Below are positions 47,087 through 56,078 of a stretch of 64,000 nt of DNA, piece by piece (the stretch's first letter is position 1; each line of letters begins with the position of its first letter). The notes below the pieces were generated by a model. That model worked only from the letters and a program-made list of their open reading frames with translations, was not told the origin of the DNA and ran no database searches. The position numbers and the translations under genes were made by a program. The stretch covers positions 183,482-247,481 of the forward strand of contig NZ_JQKO01000005.1 of assembly GCF_000746085.1 (NCBI RefSeq). The letters run 5' to 3'. Source of the stretch: Methylocapsa aurea (GTDB lineage Bacteria > Pseudomonadota > Alphaproteobacteria > Rhizobiales > Beijerinckiaceae).

Positions 47087-47431
47087 ATGGCGCGATCGGT
47101 CCGCATCTACTACAGCAACGTGAGTGGGCGTGTAGCGTTTAACTTCAACATCAACGGCTTTGATATCACTAATCGATCCACTGTCCTAGTGACAGCCGCT
47201 CCGGTGGAGATCCACGCGCCGCCAGGTCTCGGCTTCCCCAGCAACTTCCCGGACGAAGCGCGGCTCAATGTTCACGGCCCTGACGTGCGGGTCTCGAACG
47301 TCGTACCGCATGGGCCGCCCGCAGAGGCAACTGGCGTGGAGTTCGTCTTGACGACGGATGCGCCAACAGGCGTGGCCGTGACCATCACTCTACTTGAGCC
47401 GTGGGAGACCGCGTTCAGGGTGGCGACTTAG
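47087..47431 (+). CDS. orphan hypothetical protein, 114 residues
   Basis: The product starts MARSVRIYYSNVSGRVAFNF and is rich in beta-forming Val, Thr, Phe and Asn (FNINGFDITNRSTVLVTAAPVE, VAVTITLLEPWE); it may form a small beta-sandwich. No signal peptide, membrane helix or known motif is visible. Codon use and base composition differ from the neighbours (more A/T third positions), suggesting recent transfer. It has a convincing promoter and Shine-Dalgarno sequence. Confidence 0.72.
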   Translation: MARSVRIYYSNVSGRVAFNFNINGFDITNRSTVLVTAAPVEIHAPPGLGFPSNFPDEARLNVHGPDVRVSNVVPHGPPAEATGVEFVLTTDAPTGVAVTITLLEPWETAFRVAT

Positions 47432-47553
47432 GGGAGCGTCACATCTAGGTTCGGCGCCGCGCTAAACTACCGAAATGGCATAAGGAAAAATGAGGGGATA
47501 GCTGAGATCGCAAAGGCGTTTCCACTTTTTCTGGATCCTGCTCTAATAGGGCG

Positions 47554-48069
47554 ATGGTCGACCTTTCCCTTGTGCTCAGCCCCCAGACGCCGGCAGATCT
47601 CGCCGCGATAGAGAAGCTCGACGAACGCGCCTTCGGGCCCGGCCGCTTCGCCCGTTCGGCCTATCGCCTGCGCGAGGGGGTGGAGCCAGACCACGCCTTG
47701 TCCTTCGTCGCGCGGGTCGGGACTTTGCTCGTCGGCGCGAACCGGATGACCCCGATCTGCTGCGGGCCCTCCCCGGCGCTGCTGCTTGGGCCGCTGACCG
47801 TCGATCCGGCGTTCCGCTCCGGCGGCATTGGCGAAGCCTTGGTCGGAAAGTCGCTCGAGGCGGCGCGGGCGGCGGGCCACAAGCTGGTCCTGCTCGTCGG
47901 CGACATGTCCTATTATGGCAAAATGGGCTTTGCGCCAGCGCCGCCGGATTGGCTCGCCTTCATCGGCCCGGTCGATCCCGCCCGCCTGCTCTATTGCGAA
48001 CTTGTCGAAGGCGCGCTCGAACAGGCGAAGGGGAAGGTGCGGCGGGCCGCCAGAGCGGATGCGTTCTAA
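47554..48069 (+). CDS. GNAT family N-acetyltransferase (YhbS-like)
   Basis: The 171-residue protein matches the YhbS/COG3153 group: LDERAFGPGRFARSAYRLREG, LLLGPLTVDPAFRSGGIGEALV (acetyl-CoA loop RSGGIG) and KLVLLVGDMSYYGKMGF near the end. Substrate is unknown. Its stop codon is the first part of repeat R2, so the repeat may act as its 3' boundary. Confidence 0.85.
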   Translation: MVDLSLVLSPQTPADLAAIEKLDERAFGPGRFARSAYRLREGVEPDHALSFVARVGTLLVGANRMTPICCGPSPALLLGPLTVDPAFRSGGIGEALVGKSLEAARAAGHKLVLLVGDMSYYGKMGFAPAPPDWLAFIGPVDPARLLYCELVEGALEQAKGKVRRAARADAF

Positions 48070-48171
48070 AGCGCTTTCAGTTTCGGCGAAATCGGAAAGC
48101 AGCTCTAGGTCTTTGTATTATCGCATTTTCTCAACGCGAACCGGCATCCACCTCGCTTGAAAATGCTCTAA
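48067..48171 (+). repeat. R2 intergenic repeat, copy 1
   Basis: TAAAGCGCTTTCAGTTTCGG...AATCGGAAAGCAGCTCTAG, then ATTATCGCATTTTCTCAACG...GAAAATGCTCTAA. The same element occurs at 59344-59449. It separates convergent genes. Confidence 0.8.
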
Positions 48172-50264
48172 CTTGAACGCCGCAAGCTTCCCCGCCCCTC
48201 GACGAGCCAAGCCGCCGCGACGCTGCCCAATAGCGCCGCCAGCCCCAAAAAGCCGATGGCGAGCGGAGCGATGCCGACGCCTTTCACCTCGCTGGCGCCG
48301 GTGCGCTTGATCGCGGCATAATCCGAGCCGCCGTAGACTGGGCTGTCACGCATGGCGACGAGGCGCGGCAACGCGATCTCCTCCCCGTCTCCCTTGCCGA
48401 TCCGCCGCACGCTGCCCCCCGTCGCCTCGGCTAAGGGCTTCAGCCGCTCCGGCGTCGAGACCACCTCCTGAAATTCGCGCGGATTTTCCGGCCCGACATT
48501 GGCGAGAACGGACATGGTCCCGTCGTCCACCCGGTAAAGCCCGAGTTCGGATGCGATGACCACACCGCGCGACAGGCCGGGCTCGGACGGCGCGAGGGTT
48601 GCGCGCGCGACGGCGCCCGAAGGCGCCGTGACCGTGACCGGCGGGGTTTGCGCAAGGAGGCTTTGGCGCTCGATTTCGATGGCGCGGCCGCGCACATTGG
48701 CGCGCAGGGCCTCCTCCTCAAGCTCCGGCTCCTTCATCAGCCAATGGGCGAGGCGGCGCAAAAGATCGAGGTGCGGCCCCCCGCCCTCGAAACCGCGCGC
48801 CCAGAGCCACATCTGATCAGTGAGAAGCAAAGCGATGCGGCCCTTGCCCTCGCGCGAGAGAACGAGCAATGGCTTTTGATCGGCGCCCTCGAGAACGCTG
48901 GTTCCCCGCGCGACTTCGGCATTGACTTGGCGGAACCAGCGACTCCAGGCCGGCGGCGTCTGATCGCCGCCCGGCAACCCGCGGGTCACCGGATGTTTGG
49001 CGCCCTCCTTGGAGATGGCGGCGCGGAAGGCGCGTTCGGTCACCCCGCCATCCGGGCGGGCCGGGGCGATCCGTCCCAAAGGAGAATAATAAAGCCCCTC
49101 CGGCCGGGCGAAATCCGGCCCCGCCGCCAGCAGAAGCGCGCCGCCCTCCCGGACGTAGCGCACGATATTGTCGAAATAGATGAGCGGCAGAACGCTCTGG
49201 TTGGAATAGCGGTCGAAGACGATGAGATCGAATTCGCCGATCTTGCGGCCAAACAGATCGCTGGTCGGAAAAGCGATCAGCGACAATTCGTTGATCGGGG
49301 TTCCGTCCTGCTTTTCGGGCGGGCGCAGGATCGTGAAATGGACCAGATCGACATTGGCGTCCGACTTCAGGAGATTGCGCCACATCCGCTCGCCGGCATG
49401 CGGCTCGCCCGAGACGAGGAGAACCTTCAACTTGTCCCGGACGCCCTCGATCGTCAAAACCGCCTTGTTGTTGATCGCGGTCAATTCCTCCGGCAAGGCG
49501 TCGACTTCGATCTCGACGACATTCTGGCCGCCATGCTCGATCCGGACCGGCGCGCGAATGCGCTCGCCCGGCGCCGCGGCGAAGGTCGCGATCGGCTCGC
49601 CGTCGCGGCGCAGGCGCAACACCACCGGCTCATTCTTGTCCGCAGTGTCGATCACTCTCAGCTCGATCATCTGATCCTTGCCGACGATGCCGAATCGGGG
49701 CGCTTCAAGAAGCTCGATCCGGCGGTCGCGCTCGCCCTCATGGCCGGTGATGAGCGCATGCAGCGGCGCCTTGAAGCCCAGCGCATCGGCATTGGCCGGA
49801 ATGTCGTGAATGATTCCATCGGTGATCATAAAAACCGCGCCGATTCGCTCCGAGGGCACGTCGGCAAGGCCAGCGTTCACGCCCGAAAACAGCCTTGTGC
49901 CATCGGCCTCGGCATCGGCGCCCCCGCTCTCGATGACGCGGACCTCGACATTGCCGAGCGCCGCCAAAGCTTTTTCGAGTTGGGCCTCGGCCTGTTGCGC
50001 CTGCGCGCGGCGCGCGCCGATGCTCTGGCTGCCGCTTTGATCGACCACGATCGCAACGACGTCTTGCAGGGAATTGCGATCCTCCCGCACCAAGGCGGGG
50101 TCGCTCAAGGCCAGCAGCAAAAGGGCGAGGCCGAGCCCGCGCAAAAGGGTTCCGCGCCGGCGCGCATAAAGGCCAAGTCCGACAATAGCCAGCGCGAAGA
50201 GGCCGAATCCGATCAGGAGGGGCCAGGGTACAAGCGGCGTGAACGAAAGATTGAACTGGTTCAT
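48168..50264 (-). CDS. membrane protein with vWA-like and glutamine amidotransferase-like domains
   Basis: The 698 residues contain two N-terminal membrane helices (about 15-60), a vWA-like segment with a MIDAS-type VDQSGSQS, a long middle with amidotransferase-like LLVSGEPHAGERMW and DLIVFDRYSN...GGALLLAAGPDF, and a C-terminal helix (IGFLGLAALLGSVAAAWLV). Relatives are usually encoded next to MoxR, DUF58 and DUF4159 genes in an envelope-linked operon, but none of these is here. Function is unknown. Confidence 0.78.
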   Translation of the reverse strand: MNQFNLSFTPLVPWPLLIGFGLFALAIVGLGLYARRRGTLLRGLGLALLLLALSDPALVREDRNSLQDVVAIVVDQSGSQSIGARRAQAQQAEAQLEKALAALGNVEVRVIESGGADAEADGTRLFSGVNAGLADVPSERIGAVFMITDGIIHDIPANADALGFKAPLHALITGHEGERDRRIELLEAPRFGIVGKDQMIELRVIDTADKNEPVVLRLRRDGEPIATFAAAPGERIRAPVRIEHGGQNVVEIEVDALPEELTAINNKAVLTIEGVRDKLKVLLVSGEPHAGERMWRNLLKSDANVDLVHFTILRPPEKQDGTPINELSLIAFPTSDLFGRKIGEFDLIVFDRYSNQSVLPLIYFDNIVRYVREGGALLLAAGPDFARPEGLYYSPLGRIAPARPDGGVTERAFRAAISKEGAKHPVTRGLPGGDQTPPAWSRWFRQVNAEVARGTSVLEGADQKPLLVLSREGKGRIALLLTDQMWLWARGFEGGGPHLDLLRRLAHWLMKEPELEEEALRANVRGRAIEIERQSLLAQTPPVTVTAPSGAVARATLAPSEPGLSRGVVIASELGLYRVDDGTMSVLANVGPENPREFQEVVSTPERLKPLAEATGGSVRRIGKGDGEEIALPRLVAMRDSPVYGGSDYAAIKRTGASEVKGVGIAPLAIGFLGLAALLGSVAAAWLVEGRGSLRRSS

Positions 50265-50379
50265 TTAAAGTTTTATCGCCTTGCGGGCTCGGACCGAACC
50301 GGGCGGATAGGTCTCGATGGCGCCCTTCGAAGCGGGCTCCGGTTCCCCGCCGCCGCCGGCCATGCTTGCCCTATAGGAT

Positions 50380-51117
50380 CTATGCCGTCAGGCCCTCGAT
50401 GCTGGACCAGGCCGGCCATTTCATTTCCTGGAATTGCTCGATGGTCCTGATTTTCAACTGCTTGGGCCGAGCGAAGGCGCGCCTCCAACCCCGATTGACG
50501 CGATTGATGAACCCCCACCCAAACCTGATCCTATCGCCGACCTCCGCCGTCGACAAATGATCCGGCTGCATCGTTCGCAGCCGGGCGGAAAGCGCGTTCG
50601 AGCAAACGATCAATTGTTCAATCTCTTCCATTAAAGCGGTCTTGTCGACCGCAACGGATCTCAGATTGGCGCTTGCCGCGCTCAGCAAGAAATTCGCGCG
50701 CTCCGCGATCTCGTCATAAAGGCGCGCCTCGGAAGTCAATTCCGCGCCATGCCTGAGAGCCTTCGCGCCCAGCGTCAGCGCCCTGACCTCCAATCGGACC
50801 GCATCAAGCCTATCGAAGGCGGCGCGAATATTGGATGGCAAGGGATCGCCGCGAAGCCGCAATATGACTTCGAAGCCGAAATACCAGATGAAAACCGCCG
50901 CGAAAAAGACGCTGAGTCCAATCTTTTCAATCTTATGATTGAGATAGACGGTCTGGTCCTTGGTGTAGTCGGCGTAATGCTGGAGCGCCTCATCTTGCGC
51001 CGGCGCCGGTCCCGGGCGAGCCACAGCCGGCGCGCTGAGCGCCGCCGCAAGCAAAACAATGCCGACCAGCTTCAGCCAGGACAAAAGCGGCGCGCGCAAG
51101 AGGGTCAATGGGCTCAT
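50380..51117 (-). CDS. hypothetical membrane protein, 245 residues
   Basis: It has a cleavable-looking signal segment (LKLVGIVLLAAALSAPAVARP), a second hydrophobic segment near residues 68-85 (LSVFFAAVFIWYFGFEVIL) and a helical cytoplasmic or periplasmic part rich in Arg/Leu. No family is recognised. It lies upstream of and in the same direction as the vWA-like gene and could be cotranscribed. Confidence 0.7.
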   Translation of the reverse strand: MSPLTLLRAPLLSWLKLVGIVLLAAALSAPAVARPGPAPAQDEALQHYADYTKDQTVYLNHKIEKIGLSVFFAAVFIWYFGFEVILRLRGDPLPSNIRAAFDRLDAVRLEVRALTLGAKALRHGAELTSEARLYDEIAERANFLLSAASANLRSVAVDKTALMEEIEQLIVCSNALSARLRTMQPDHLSTAEVGDRIRFGWGFINRVNRGWRRAFARPKQLKIRTIEQFQEMKWPAWSSIEGLTA

Positions 51118-51155
51118 CTTTTTGCGACGCCTGAACTCTTGGAGGGCGTCCTTCT

Positions 51156-51269
51156 AGAGCGCTTTCCGATCGAATGGAGTCATTCGATCGATCAGAAATC
51201 GCTCCGGTGTTAGAGAGTTTGAGCATATTCCCAAACAGATCGAACCAATCTGTTCGGAATAGGCTCTAG
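51156..51269 (+). repeat. R4 intergenic repeat
   Basis: AGAGCGCTTTCC is followed by a 10-bp hairpin CGATCGAATG-GAGT-CATTCGATCG (51167-51190), then a second palindromic part AACAGATCGAACCAATCTGTT and a closing AGGCTCTAG. The remaining bases up to the VOC gene (51413) hold nothing recognised. Confidence 0.75.
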
Positions 51270-51413
51270 GCCTCGCACCGGCTTAATATGCTCGCAAATC
51301 ATCCATTGTGGAAGCCGTCATGCCGCCGAGCTCCGTTTAAGGCCGCTGCTCCGAGGCGATGATCCGCGGCAAGGTCCGTCGCCTCCGCAGCGGCAAACGG
51401 GTTTGACACGACG

Positions 51414-51950
51414 TCAAGTGGGCTGTGCGCCCGCCGACCGGGACCGCGCGGCGCGCGCCAGTTCAAGGCGATGCGGCAATTCCTCGAATGCGACTTCTTC
51501 CTTGGCTGTCTGAATCCGCCAAGCATGGCCCGCAGGATCGATGAACTGGGCGACCCGATCGCCCCAATGCGCGTCCTCTATCGGTTTTTGCGGGTTCAGC
51601 GTCGTCGCGCCCAGCGCGAGCGCTCTGGCGACAACCGCATCCACGTCATCCACGTAAAGGGAAAGGAACACGGTTGTGGTTTCAGCGGATTCGGGCGACC
51701 GCGGCCAATCCGAGCGGGGCGCCTCTTTCCACCGCGGATTCTCGACCGCGACTGTCAGGCACAGGCTTCCAATTTGAAGCTCCACTGCAGTCACGGCGCC
51801 TTTCGGGAAAAGCCCGTCTTCAGCCATGGCGTGGCACCGGACTTCGGTAGCATTCAGCACGGATTTATAAAATTCCGCCATTGCCGCAGCGTCCTTGACG
51901 AAAAGGGCAACGCCGATCTGATTTGGCCGCTGACCGCCTTTGACTGTCAT
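51414..51950 (-). CDS. VOC family protein (glyoxalase/bleomycin resistance-like)
   Basis: The 178-residue protein has the VOC fold pattern: IGVALFVKDAAAMAEFYKSVL, LCLTVAVENPRW, FLSLYVDDVDAVVARALALGATTL and VAQFIDPAGHAWRIQT. It resembles PhnB-like members; metal use and substrate cannot be told. ATG 51950 has GGGAGG seven bases upstream, which decides the start over the longer frame to 51980. Confidence 0.85.
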   Translation of the reverse strand: MTVKGGQRPNQIGVALFVKDAAAMAEFYKSVLNATEVRCHAMAEDGLFPKGAVTAVELQIGSLCLTVAVENPRWKEAPRSDWPRSPESAETTTVFLSLYVDDVDAVVARALALGATTLNPQKPIEDAHWGDRVAQFIDPAGHAWRIQTAKEEVAFEELPHRLELARAARSRSAGAQPT

Positions 51951-52072
51951 CGCACCACCTCCCGACCAGCTCAAGCGCATGCTACCGCAGGCGCGGAGCC
52001 CGGCCTATCCATCCGCTCAATCGGATCCCCAACAAAATAAAGGCGCCGATTCAGCTCGGGCGCATATTTTCT

Positions 52073-52894
52073 TCATGCTTCCCAAAAAGCCGGGCGCGCT
52101 TGGGCAAGCTTTCCGCCGATCCGCACCGGCGCGATTTTGGCCGCGAGGCCGTTTCCATCCAGTTCGACGGCAACGCCGCAGAGCGTCGCCGCGCCCGCCG
52201 CCGGCTCAAACCGCGTCGTCGGCAGTTTGGTGGTGAAGCGCCGGACCGGCTCTTCCTTCTCCATGCCGATCACTGAATCGTAATCCCCGGTCATGCCGGC
52301 GTCGGTCATATAGCCGGAGCCCTGCGGCAAAATTTGATGGTCGGCGGTCGGCACATGCGTATGGGTGCCGACGACCAGCGAGACGCGGCCATCGACGAAA
52401 TGAGCGAAAGCCTGTTTTTCGCTCGACGCCTCGGCATGGAAATCAACGACCGCGGCGTCGCAGCCGGCCCCCAAGGGACAGGCTGCGAGCTCCCGCTCGA
52501 CGGCGGCGAAAGGATCGTCCATGGCGTCCATGAAGGTCCGGCCCATGGCGTTGATCACCAGCACCCGCCGCCCATCGCCGATCTCGATCAGATTGGCGCC
52601 CGCGCCCGGCGTGCCGCGCGGGAAATTCACCGGCCGGATCAGGCGCGGCTGGCGGGCGATGAAGACGAGCGCCTCGCGCTGGTCGAAGGCGTGATTGCCG
52701 AGGGTCACGCAATCGGCGCCCGCATTGAGAAAATCGGCGCAAATGGCTTCGGTGATCCCGAAGCCGCCAGCGGCGTTTTCGCCATTGACGATGACGCAAT
52801 CGAGCCCCCAGGCGAGCCGCAATTTGGGCAGTTCCTCGGTCAGAACCGTGCGGCCGGCGCGGCCGACGACGTCGCCGATGAAGAGGAGGCGCAT
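52073..52894 (-). CDS. ymdB: YmdB family metallophosphoesterase
   Basis: The 273-residue protein belongs to the TIGR00282 group of dimetal phosphodiesterases (YmdB of Bacillus hydrolyses 2',3'-cyclic nucleotides). Motifs: MRLLFIGDVVGRAGR, VNGENAAGGFGI, TLGNHAFDQ, DFHAEASSEKQAF and VVGTHTHVPTAD. ATG 52894 is preferred to TTG 52906; it lies 4 bases after the cyclo-ligase stop. Confidence 0.92.
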   Translation of the reverse strand: MRLLFIGDVVGRAGRTVLTEELPKLRLAWGLDCVIVNGENAAGGFGITEAICADFLNAGADCVTLGNHAFDQREALVFIARQPRLIRPVNFPRGTPGAGANLIEIGDGRRVLVINAMGRTFMDAMDDPFAAVERELAACPLGAGCDAAVVDFHAEASSEKQAFAHFVDGRVSLVVGTHTHVPTADHQILPQGSGYMTDAGMTGDYDSVIGMEKEEPVRRFTTKLPTTRFEPAAGAATLCGVAVELDGNGLAAKIAPVRIGGKLAQARPAFWEA

Positions 52895-52898
52895 GCTT

Positions 52899-53480
52899 TT
52901 ATCCAACCCGGCAGTCGATCAATTCCTGCTCTGTTAGCACGTAATCGAGCCTCTGATCGTGCGCCTCGTGCGGAATTTTGGCCAAGGCTTGATTCGCATA
53001 GGCGATCCCGACCGCGCAAATCGGCTTCTTCGAGCGCAGCTTCTCTAAAGTGCGATCATAAAAGCCGGCGCCATAGCCGATCCGATGGCCGCTCCGATCG
53101 AAGGCGGCGAGCGGCACGAACAAGACATCGGGATCGACCTCCGCCGCGCTCGGCAAGGGCTCGGCGATCCCCATCTTGCCTTTCGCGGTCGGCTCGCCAT
53201 GCCGCCACAGCCGGAAAACGAGCGGCGTCCCACGCGCGCCGGTAATCGGCAAGGCGGTCGAAATTCCAGCGCGCGCGAGAGATTCGAGGAGCGGCAAGGG
53301 CGAGGGCTCGTCTGCCAGCGGGAAATAGGCCGAGACGACGCCGGGGCGCAACCGGCAGACAAGCTCGGTCCCCGCCGCCGCTATATGCGCGGCGAAGGCG
53401 GCGGCGGCCGCCTCCGTCTGCGTGCGGCGGCGCGCCAAAGCCTCGGAGCGCAGCATCGTTTTCGAGGGTGGCGTCAGCAT
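52899..53480 (-). CDS. ygfA: 5-formyltetrahydrofolate cyclo-ligase
   Basis: This enzyme converts 5-formyl-THF to 5,10-methenyl-THF with ATP. The 193-residue protein has the family signature GYGAGFYDRTLEKL, an N-terminal SEALARRR segment, and FPLADEPS. The gene lies downstream of zapA and the probable 6S RNA, the usual order in proteobacteria, and upstream of ymdB. Confidence 0.9.
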   Translation of the reverse strand: MLTPPSKTMLRSEALARRRTQTEAAAAAFAAHIAAAGTELVCRLRPGVVSAYFPLADEPSPLPLLESLARAGISTALPITGARGTPLVFRLWRHGEPTAKGKMGIAEPLPSAAEVDPDVLFVPLAAFDRSGHRIGYGAGFYDRTLEKLRSKKPICAVGIAYANQALAKIPHEAHDQRLDYVLTEQELIDCRVG

Positions 53481-53496
53481 CGCGTCGAGGGTGGGA

Positions 53497-53650
53497 GAAC
53501 AAGCGCGGGGCCGCGATGGCCGTGGGATATCGACCCCGGGAACCTACAATGTAGGTGGGCGCCATGTGGCCGAGCCCACGGGCAGGGCCAGGGACAGCTC
53601 CCTTAGAGATCGATAAGGCCCCGGGAATACAGATCCAACACGCACCCCGC
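53497..53650 (-). ncRNA. ssrS: 6S RNA (SsrS), probable
   Basis: The 270 bases between zapA and 5-formyl-THF cyclo-ligase contain no frame but a GC-rich, strongly self-complementary stretch. Read on the minus strand it contains ATTCCCGGGGCC, CTAAGGGAGCTGTCCC, CCCGTGGGCTCGGCC and ACCTACATTGTAGGT followed by TTCCCGGGGTC. This position is the known 6S RNA locus in alphaproteobacteria, and the stem-bulge-stem layout fits. 6S RNA binds the housekeeping RNA polymerase. The boundaries are estimates. Confidence 0.6.
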
Positions 53651-53755
53651 AGCTCCGCAACGCCAATCTAGTGGATCAGGTCTTAGAATGCCAGGGGAGC
53701 TTTGGCGCCGGGGGCGGGATCCGCACAATGAAATGATAGATATAAGGGCGGCCCG

Positions 53756-54130
53756 TCAGGCCTCGGCGCGGGCGGCGCCGTTCAAGTCCTGCGCGATGCG
53801 CTCAATCCGCGCCGCCGCCTCGCCCAGCGAACCGGCAAGCCCCACCGCCCATTCGTCCCGCCCGCTTGCGGCCTTCGACAAATTGCCTCTGACCTCGGCC
53901 AGTTCCGCCTCCAACTGGCCGATGCGGCGATGGGACTCGGCCAATTCGTCGGCGATGGTGATGGCGGCCATGATCGTAAGGCGCTGGTCGCCCATCTCCC
54001 CGAAACGCTGCCGCATCCCCTCGACCTTGGCGTCGACCAGATGCGCAAGCTCGCCGAGGTGGGCTTCTTCGCCCTCGTCGCAGGCGACCCGATAGACCCT
54101 GCCCGCGATCGTCACCGCGACTTGCGCCAT
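53756..54130 (-). CDS. zapA: cell division protein ZapA
   Basis: ZapA bundles FtsZ protofilaments. The 124-residue protein has the conserved VTIAGRVYRVACDEGEE start and HLGELAHLVDAKVEGMRQRFGEMGDQRLTIMAAITIADEL, then a coiled coil (ESHRRIGQLEAELAEV). It is followed by the 6S RNA and the cyclo-ligase gene. Confidence 0.93.
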   Translation of the reverse strand: MAQVAVTIAGRVYRVACDEGEEAHLGELAHLVDAKVEGMRQRFGEMGDQRLTIMAAITIADELAESHRRIGQLEAELAEVRGNLSKAASGRDEWAVGLAGSLGEAAARIERIAQDLNGAARAEA

Positions 54131-54236
54131 CGCGCCCGCTCCTCCGACTCTTGCCCGTCGCCATTGCCGGGCATCAAGACTCCGGCGAGGTCAATCGCCG
54201 GACCTGCATCAGGCTTAGCCGGAAAACGCCGCGGCC

Positions 54237-56078
54237 TCAATTGCCGCGCGCGCGACCAGGATGCTCTGCGATGCTAACGGAGTCGGCGGCGGGAGCCGGC
54301 TTGACTGGAGCGGCCGAGACAAAACGGGAGCAGTCGAGATCGCTTGCAGCGGCGCGGAAGGCCGATGCGAAGCCAGCCGAAGGCAGACCGGACAAGGCGT
54401 CGGGGAGGATTCGAGCCGCCTGACGCAGACCGGTGAGCGCTTGGCCGAGGAGGGAAGGAGCCGGCGCGTTCGCGGTCGCGACGTCGCTGGCGAGGCCATG
54501 GAAGCTGGAGCGATCGAGCCGAGCCGGCACGACGGCCGCTTGCGACGACTGGCCCGTTTCCTTGCCAAGCGGGGCCCCGCGCGGCCTCTGGGCCTGCTGC
54601 GCGGAAGGGGCATAGGCGAGAACCTCGGCGGGAATCGCGGCTTGGTCCTTGGCTCCTTGAGTGATCAAGACTGGGAGATTGGCCGCCCGGACCAGGGCCT
54701 GAGGCGCATTGGCGCCGGGCGCGGCGCTCAGGGCGCCGATGACGTCGCTCTTGCTCGCGGGCTTGCCGGCCATATTGGACGCGACGCGGGTCAGTCCCTC
54801 CGGCCGCGCCGGCGGCATCGGAACGTCGGCGTAAGCGACAAGCTCCAGCGGACGCGGCGGCGGGAGCGGCGCGACGGAGGCCGATCCTTTTTCGGCCCTG
54901 TCTTTGGCGGGGCCGCCGGCCGCCGCTTCACTGTCTTCGATCGCCGATCGGCGATCGCGCGGGACCGGCGTGGGAGCGAGGCTTGCGACGACTGTTCCTG
55001 CAACCGCCGGCTCTTGGTCCGGCTCGCTCCCCGGCGCGTTGGCGGCGGACGGAACCGGCTGCGGCGCGGGAGCTTGGCGCCTTTCGCGGCGATCGGCGAA
55101 AGCGCTGGACTTCGTCGAGGGAGCGCCGGTTCCCGTGAGCGCGGCGACCTGGAAGCGATCGCGCCGCGATGGCGGGGCCGCACGAACCGCTTCGGACTCG
55201 TCATCGTCCTCCTGCTTGCCAAACAGCCAAGCGAAGAAGTTGCCCGATTGAGGCGCCGGCGCATCGCTCGTCACGCCGCCGCGCGAGGCGATCTCAGCGC
55301 GAGCCTCTTCGTAGCGCGCCAGCGTTCGCCCATTCGAGGCGAGATGCACCGTCTTCCCGTCGGGGAAAAGCCGCGCCAATTGATCATAGCCCATGCGCGG
55401 CCAATGTCGGACATTGCCGACATCGAGATGGACGAAATTCGAACTCCCGTAATAGCCCACGCCGCCGCGTTGCAGCCGCATTCCGATTTCGCGAATGCGC
55501 TCCATCGACATGCCTGGCATGGTGGTGTCCATCGCCTTGCCGAGGATATGTTGCGAGTGTTCGGCCACCGCGCTGGAGCGGCGGCGCAACATCGCATTGG
55601 TCGCCGGCGAGCGATAGGCGGAGACGATCACGATCGGCTCGCTCGCGCCCGCGGTCCGGTAGACTTCCCAGATCACGTCGAAAAGGCGCGGATCCATGCG
55701 GGCGCGATCGTCGTTGCGCCAATCGCGCAGGAACCAGTTGAGCTTTTCGAGAACCGCGGGATCATAGGACCCATTGACCCGGAAGGTCGCCTCGATCGAT
55801 TCGCCGGTGTGGGAATGATGCAGGCTCAACGTGCGCGTGTCGCCATTGGCGACCGCCGTCTCGGTCGAGGAGGGCGCCAAGAAACCGAACAACATCGCCC
55901 CTACATAGGCGGCGGCGAGACAGGCGCTTCGTTCTGGTGCCGTGCGGGGGCGCGGTTGGCGCAAATGAAAACTCGCAATTCTCGCTTTTGCGGCGGGCGC
56001 CGCGGGTCCGTTAACAGCGAAGGCCGCTTTTATAACGAGCAAGCTCTTAAAACTTGAACGGTTAATGTCCCGTAACAT
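54237..56078 (-). CDS. DUF882/M15-type peptidase-like protein with long disordered tail
   Basis: Of 613 residues, the first 90 hold a membrane or signal segment (CLAAAYVGAMLFGFLAPSS). Residues about 90-240 are the DUF882 domain, with the zinc-site pattern SQHILGKAMD (SxHxxGxAxD) and FVHLDVGNVRHWPRMGY, close to YcbK/MepK-type murein endopeptidases. The last 370 residues are Pro/Ala/Ser-rich and low complexity. It probably acts on peptidoglycan at the cell envelope. ATG 56078 (MLRDINRSSF) is chosen; 56120 adds 14 residues. Confidence 0.85.
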   Translation of the reverse strand: MLRDINRSSFKSLLVIKAAFAVNGPAAPAAKARIASFHLRQPRPRTAPERSACLAAAYVGAMLFGFLAPSSTETAVANGDTRTLSLHHSHTGESIEATFRVNGSYDPAVLEKLNWFLRDWRNDDRARMDPRLFDVIWEVYRTAGASEPIVIVSAYRSPATNAMLRRRSSAVAEHSQHILGKAMDTTMPGMSMERIREIGMRLQRGGVGYYGSSNFVHLDVGNVRHWPRMGYDQLARLFPDGKTVHLASNGRTLARYEEARAEIASRGGVTSDAPAPQSGNFFAWLFGKQEDDDESEAVRAAPPSRRDRFQVAALTGTGAPSTKSSAFADRRERRQAPAPQPVPSAANAPGSEPDQEPAVAGTVVASLAPTPVPRDRRSAIEDSEAAAGGPAKDRAEKGSASVAPLPPPRPLELVAYADVPMPPARPEGLTRVASNMAGKPASKSDVIGALSAAPGANAPQALVRAANLPVLITQGAKDQAAIPAEVLAYAPSAQQAQRPRGAPLGKETGQSSQAAVVPARLDRSSFHGLASDVATANAPAPSLLGQALTGLRQAARILPDALSGLPSAGFASAFRAAASDLDCSRFVSAAPVKPAPAADSVSIAEHPGRARGN

